Source: an uncultured Muribaculum sp.
GTDB taxonomy: Bacteria; Bacteroidota; Bacteroidia; Bacteroidales; Muribaculaceae
Assembly: GCA_947573015.1 (NCBI GenBank)
Contig: CANPDS010000059.1
Coordinates: forward strand, 1 to 10,438
DNA length: 10,438 nucleotides
Direction: 5' to 3'
Position numbers and translations under genes: made by a program. Of the stretch, positions 7,718 through 10,438 are shown piece by piece (the stretch's first letter is position 1; each line of letters starts with the position of its first letter). The notes beneath the pieces are model-generated. The model was given only the letters and a program-made list of their open reading frames with translations. It made no database searches and had not been told where the DNA came from.

Positions 7718-7734
7718 GGAATAATAAATATTCC
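7718..7734. promoter_or_regulatory. Dyad GGAATA-N5-TATTCC abutting the deoR -7 box
   Basis: A perfect inverted repeat with 6-bp arms (7718-7723 and 7729-7734) and spacer ATAAA. It ends 1 nt before the TATCTTTG box at 7736, so a protein bound here would block RNA polymerase. Operator function is inference. Confidence 0.4.
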
Positions 7735-7735
7735 G

Positions 7736-7743
7736 TATCTTTG
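7736..7743 (+). promoter_or_regulatory. Bacteroidetes -7 box upstream of the deoR-family gene
   Basis: TATCTTTG is a full match to TAnnTTTG. Transcription near 7748 would give a leader of about 130 nt containing the structured element at 7751-7817. No clear -33 TTG is present at the usual spacing; CTGG at 7716-7719 is the nearest resemblance. Confidence 0.55.
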
Positions 7744-7750
7744 ACTACGT

Positions 7751-7817
7751 CTTAGATACTTCCGCTCGGCAATGTCCAAATGAATTTGTCATTGCGCTCG
7801 GCTTACCCGTATCTTAG
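7751..7817 (+). repeat. Imperfect nested inverted repeat in the deoR leader
   Basis: The outer arms CTTAGATAC (7751-7759) and GTATCTTAG (7809-7817) pair at 8 of 9 positions. The inner arms are CAATG (7770-7774) with CATTG (7790-7794) and CAAA (7777-7780) with TTTG (7785-7788). Between outer and inner arms the octamer CGCTCGGC occurs on both sides as a direct repeat (7763-7770 and 7795-7802). The element could fold in the leader RNA, act as a protein-binding site, or be a copy of a dispersed genomic repeat. The right arm also contains TATCTTAG, a -7 box with one mismatch. Confidence 0.5.
7810..7817 (+). promoter_or_regulatory. Degenerate second -7 box before the deoR-family gene
   Basis: TATCTTAG differs from TAnnTTTG at one position and lies at the right end of the inverted-repeat element. 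Transcription from here would begin near 7822 and give a leader of about 57 nt starting inside or next to the 7824-7838 dyad. It is weaker than the upstream box. Confidence 0.25.
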
Positions 7818-7823
7818 CATATG

Positions 7824-7838
7824 TGCAATCAGATTGCA
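7824..7838. promoter_or_regulatory. Perfect dyad TGCAATC-A-GATTGCA, candidate operator
   Basis: A perfect 7-1-7 palindrome 40 nt upstream of the deoR-family ATG and downstream of both promoter candidates. This position suits negative autoregulation by the encoded DeoR-type repressor, which is inference. The half-site TGCAA recurs in the dyad at 7702-7716. As RNA, its single-nucleotide loop would force the innermost pairs open, so a DNA operator is the better reading. Confidence 0.45.
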
Positions 7839-7878
7839 TGAAAATAAACCAAGATGTCACCCTCTATAGTCTGACCTT

Positions 7879-8709
7879 ATGACCAAAGAAGAGCGCCACT
7901 CACTAATTATCGACACGCTTATCAAGCACGAATCAATAATGGTTTCCGACCTTTCTTCGCTGCTTGCTGTATCGGCTGTGACTATCCGCAAGGATCTTAC
8001 CGAACTGGAGAAGGAAAACAAACTTTACCGTAGTCATGGTAAAGCAATTCTTATTAATCCATATATAAACAATCGCTCGGTCAACGAGAAGGAGAAACTT
8101 TACCGTGAAGAGAAAAAAATTATCGGTAAGGCTGCTGCCTCTCTTATCACCAAGGATGATTCGATAATTATAGCTTCTGGCACAACTGTGCTTGCAATGG
8201 CACGCTGCATTCGGCCTATGCATAAGCTTACGGTGATTTCTGCATCGCTGCAGGTATCGGAGATTCTTGGTAGTAATGAGGCTATCGAGGTGGTGCAGCT
8301 CGGAGGATCGCTCCGTCATAGCTCTCTTTCTACGGTGGGTAAATATGCTGAGGCTCCATTATCCGACTTCTCGTGCAGCAAATTATTTCTTGGTGTTGAT
8401 GGGATTGATCTTGACTTCGGCATCACTACTACCGACATCCGTGAGGCTGATCTAAACAAGGTGATGATGCGCTCGGCGCAGAAGACTATTGTGCTGGCTG
8501 ATTCCTCAAAGTTCCGTCGCCGTGGATTCAGCAAGATCGCAAATATGGATGAGGTGGATCTTATCATCACAGATTCGCGCATATCCGATAAGTTGGCACA
8601 GCGCATAGAAGAGCTTGGTATAGAACTTGTTGTGGTGCCTGACGAAAGTCATGACATGCGTGCTACCGCTATGGTGAAGATCGACAGCCTTGCTGTGGGG
8701 CACGATTGA
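7879..8709 (+). CDS. DeoR/GlpR-family transcriptional regulator
   Basis: The 276-residue protein starts with a DeoR winged helix (about 1-60); VSDLSSLLAVSAVTIRKDL (22-40) is the helix-turn-helix. The effector domain (about 78-238) belongs to the sugar-phosphate isomerase-like fold: SGTTVLAMA (100-108) is the phosphate-binding turn, followed by LGGSLR (131-136), FLGVDGID (160-167), GITT-x-DIREADLNKVMM (171-187) and VLADSSKF (205-212). Family members are usually repressors of sugar catabolism that respond to a phosphorylated sugar; this protein's ligand is unknown. The leader has several dyads, so autoregulation is plausible. Its last 61 bp overlap the 3' end of comF on the opposite strand. No sugar-catabolic operon is in the window, so the target must lie elsewhere or beyond the edges. 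Confidence 0.9.
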   Translation: MTKEERHSLIIDTLIKHESIMVSDLSSLLAVSAVTIRKDLTELEKENKLYRSHGKAILINPYINNRSVNEKEKLYREEKKIIGKAAASLITKDDSIIIASGTTVLAMARCIRPMHKLTVISASLQVSEILGSNEAIEVVQLGGSLRHSSLSTVGKYAEAPLSDFSCSKLFLGVDGIDLDFGITTTDIREADLNKVMMRSAQKTIVLADSSKFRRRGFSKIANMDEVDLIITDSRISDKLAQRIEELGIELVVVPDESHDMRATAMVKIDSLAVGHD

Positions 8710-9368
8710 CGTATTGATGCCGCGCATGCGAGAATTGTAGCCCCTGTAGTCACCACGTCATCTACAAGCAGCAGATGTAGCCCGTCGAGTTCTGACGGAT
8801 GCGTCGTGCGGTAGAGCGACTGTGCGTTTTCCCAGCGGCTGAAACTTCCTCGATGTGTCTGCGTGTCGTGGTTGCGTGTGGCCTCCAGATTGTTCATTAC
8901 AGGAAGTCCGGTGATTTCGCTTACTCCTTTAGCTACCCAATCGGCCTGATTGTATCCGCGTCGCATCTTTTTATATACATGCATCGGCGCCGGCAGAATT
9001 CCATCTATTCCATCGAAAAATCCGTCTTTTTGCAATATCGAAGCATATCGTGCCGCAAGCCAGCGCATTATGGCTGGACGGCCATGGTATTTTGCGTGCT
9101 GGATAAGGAGAGCGTATGGGGCACCGCGGTCGTAGTGGCAATATCCGGCTGCACGTTCGATAGGAAGCGTGCCTGCCAGCCGTTCCTCGAGTGGATTAGG
9201 GGTGATGCGGTGCATGTCGGTAATTGGTAATGAGGCCCTGCAATGCAGGCATAGTACATGCTCATCGGCGATCAGGCTGCGTCCGCACATCTCGCATGTA
9301 CGGGGATAGATAATTCCTGTCGCTGTCTCGATAATGCGGCTGATGATTTTCTTTGGATGTACTGTCAT
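8649..9368 (-). CDS. comF: ComF family phosphoribosyltransferase-fold protein
   Basis: The 239-residue protein has a four-cysteine zinc-binding N-terminus (C25, C28, C40, C43), the ComF motif KMRRGYNQA (134-142) and a type I phosphoribosyltransferase PRPP loop, LLLVDDVVTTGAT (199-211). ComF proteins are needed for natural transformation in some bacteria and are linked to DNA uptake or repair; the biochemical reaction is unsettled and a role in a gut Bacteroidales is inference. The frame extends upstream to 9569, but that extension overlaps recX, is low-complexity and precedes the zinc module, so the ATG at 9368 (MTVHPKKI) is chosen. It lies 64 nt after recX and probably shares its transcript. 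The terminal beta strand (LSIFTIAVARMS) lies within the overlap with the deoR-family gene. Confidence 0.9.
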   Translation of the reverse strand: MTVHPKKIISRIIETATGIIYPRTCEMCGRSLIADEHVLCLHCRASLPITDMHRITPNPLEERLAGTLPIERAAGYCHYDRGAPYALLIQHAKYHGRPAIMRWLAARYASILQKDGFFDGIDGILPAPMHVYKKMRRGYNQADWVAKGVSEITGLPVMNNLEATRNHDTQTHRGSFSRWENAQSLYRTTHPSELDGLHLLLVDDVVTTGATILACAASIRQSCPTARLSIFTIAVARMS

Positions 9369-9432
9369 AGTTATTTCATGGGATAGAGTAGTTGTGAGGG
9401 CCGATGTGTATCGTGTCAGATGCTGTAGGGCG

Positions 9433-9936
9433 CTATTCGTCCTCGGCATTCTCTGTGGAGATAGCTGTGGCAGCCTCGCGTATGGCGCGTGCAGCGAGCG
9501 TTGTTTCATATCCTGCGGCCACGAGGATGCGCAGTGCTTTTGTCCCTTGCTCGTATCCGATGTCGCCATATCTGCGCAGTCGGTTTATTGCCAAGCTACA
9601 GAGTTTTTCATAGTAGGCGTTGGCATCGATCTCCTCTTCTATTGCTGTACGGGCGATCTCTCCGATAATGTGTTTTGAGGCCAGACCGGCCATAATTTTG
9701 CGCCGGCCCCAGTGGTTGAACTGCCATTTGTCGCGTACATATGCTTTGGCAAATCGTGTATCGTCGATGAATCTACGGCGCTGTAACGATTCGATAATCT
9801 CTTCACGTGTCTCGCTCGGAATGCCCCATGTGATGAGTTTGCGCCGCACTTCGTCGGTGCATCGTTCTGACTTGGCACATAGGGCCTCGATTTTTTCCAA
9901 TGCTTTTTCCGGGGTGACAGTCTTTTTTTGCAGCAT
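9433..9936 (-). CDS. recX: Regulatory protein RecX
   Basis: The 167-residue protein consists of RecX three-helix repeats: KALEKIEALCAKSERCTDEV (11-30) with RRKLITWGI, then RRRFIDDTRFAKAYVRDKW (53-71) and WGRRKIMAGLASKHI (76-90), all family hallmarks. RecX binds RecA filaments and limits or modulates recombinase activity. The frame can be extended to 10053, but the extra 39 residues are proline- and serine-rich, overlap the prmC C-terminus and precede the RecX core, so ATG 9936 is preferred. That start sits 34 nt after the prmC stop, consistent with an operon. recA itself is not in the window. Confidence 0.92.
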   Translation of the reverse strand: MLQKKTVTPEKALEKIEALCAKSERCTDEVRRKLITWGIPSETREEIIESLQRRRFIDDTRFAKAYVRDKWQFNHWGRRKIMAGLASKHIIGEIARTAIEEEIDANAYYEKLCSLAINRLRRYGDIGYEQGTKALRILVAAGYETTLAARAIREAATAISTENAEDE

Positions 9937-9970
9937 ATTTGGAGGGTCAGGTATTGTTGGAATGTTTTTT

Positions 9971-10438
9971 TTACTGGGGCTTTTGTGCTGTAGCAAACCG
10001 GCGTCGACCGGTGAAGTCGGGATAGATGGATACCTCTGTGAGCCCGGCATCACGCATACATTGAGCTACACTGTCGGCCCCTGCCGGATCAAGTTCTACG
10101 TATAGCATGCCTCCGGGGACGAGTGCATCGGAGGCATATGCTGCGATCGGACGGTAGAACAGCATTGGATCGGAGTCGGGGACGAATAGCGCGATATGTG
10201 GCTCATGCTCGAGCACATTATGGCTCATCTCCGCGCGGTCGTGCTCGGGGATATATGGCGGATTACTTACGATGATGTTGTATGTAGGCGATTTTGGGTG
10301 GGGCAGGTGGAGTGCATCACCCTTAGAGAAATTTACTTTGACATGTTGGCGCGAGGCATTGCGGCGGGCCACTGTCAGGGCATCCTCTGAGATGTCGATG
10401 GCGTCTACATTGGCGAAAGGAAGTGTTCTGGCCAGGGT
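9971..10438 (-). CDS. prmC: Peptide chain release factor N5-glutamine methyltransferase PrmC (5'-partial)
   Basis: Only the C-terminal 155 residues are visible; the frame stays open to the right edge, so the N-terminal release-factor-binding domain lies outside. PrmC (HemK) methylates the GGQ glutamine of RF1 and RF2 with SAM, aiding translation termination. Visible motifs are the SAM-site strand VDAIDISEDALTVARRNA, the catalytic NPPY (codons at 10253-10264) within IIVSNPPYIPEHDRAEM, the downstream LEHEPHIALF and the closing DFTGRRRFATAQ. An internal GTG at 10372 is not the start, because conserved SAM-binding sequence continues upstream of it. It is the first visible gene of the prmC-recX-comF cluster. 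Confidence 0.94.
   Translation of the reverse strand, partial: TLARTLPFANVDAIDISEDALTVARRNASRQHVKVNFSKGDALHLPHPKSPTYNIIVSNPPYIPEHDRAEMSHNVLEHEPHIALFVPDSDPMLFYRPIAAYASDALVPGGMLYVELDPAGADSVAQCMRDAGLTEVSIYPDFTGRRRFATAQKPQ

Noticed and set aside
9369..9569. N-terminal extension of comF to an ATG at 9569
   Set aside because: It overlaps the well-supported recX C-terminus, has no ComF similarity and precedes the zinc-finger module; ATG 9368 gives a normal-length protein.
9937..10053. N-terminal extension of recX to an ATG at 10053
   Set aside because: The extra 39 residues are a Pro/Ser-rich shadow of the prmC C-terminus; the RecX core begins right after ATG 9936.

Overview
The window looks like chromosomal DNA from a Bacteroidales bacterium, with a Muribaculaceae-like gut lineage the most likely source. 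Three things point there. Several genes are preceded by the Bacteroidetes -7 promoter box TAnnTTTG. A large secreted protein joins a beta-helix to 'LTSLDLS' leucine-rich repeats, a typical Bacteroidales surface-protein type. The recF to DUF721 neighbourhood is Bacteroidetes-compatible. The genus is inference; no rRNA or tRNA gene was seen.

Layout. 1-3014 (minus) is one long open frame, with its 3' end off the left edge. It encodes a signal peptide, a parallel beta-helix of about 490 residues with GGG(I/V/L)Y turns, a small beta domain and about 17 leucine-rich repeats. 3015-3234 is the divergent promoter region. 3235-5330 (plus) is a compact housekeeping operon: trmD (overlapping recF by 4 nt), recF, and a DUF721/DciA-like gene. 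5331-5539 is a non-coding gap with two weak hairpins and the promoter of the next gene. 5540-7682 (plus) carries a NamZ-like exo-muramidase gene (DUF1343) and, 22 nt later, a WYL-domain transcription regulator. 7683-7878 is an intergenic region unusually rich in dyad symmetries. It precedes a DeoR/GlpR-family regulator (7879-8709). That gene runs convergently into a minus-strand cluster, prmC (5' end off the right edge), recX and comF, and overlaps the comF 3' end by 61 bp.

Functionally, trmD (tRNA m1G37), recF (gap repair) and the DUF721 protein (helicase loading or DNA binding) are information-processing genes. prmC modifies release factors, recX modulates RecA, and ComF is a phosphoribosyltransferase-fold protein linked elsewhere to DNA uptake or repair. 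NamZ suggests recycling or scavenging of peptidoglycan sugars, and the two regulators may control carbon or cell-wall sugar genes.

Most of the window is ordinary conserved core. I found no defence system, CRISPR array, insertion sequence or phage gene. The parts most worth a second look are the dyad-rich deoR leader, the namZ-WYL pair, the beta-helix/LRR surface protein, and the start-site corrections for namZ, comF and recX.
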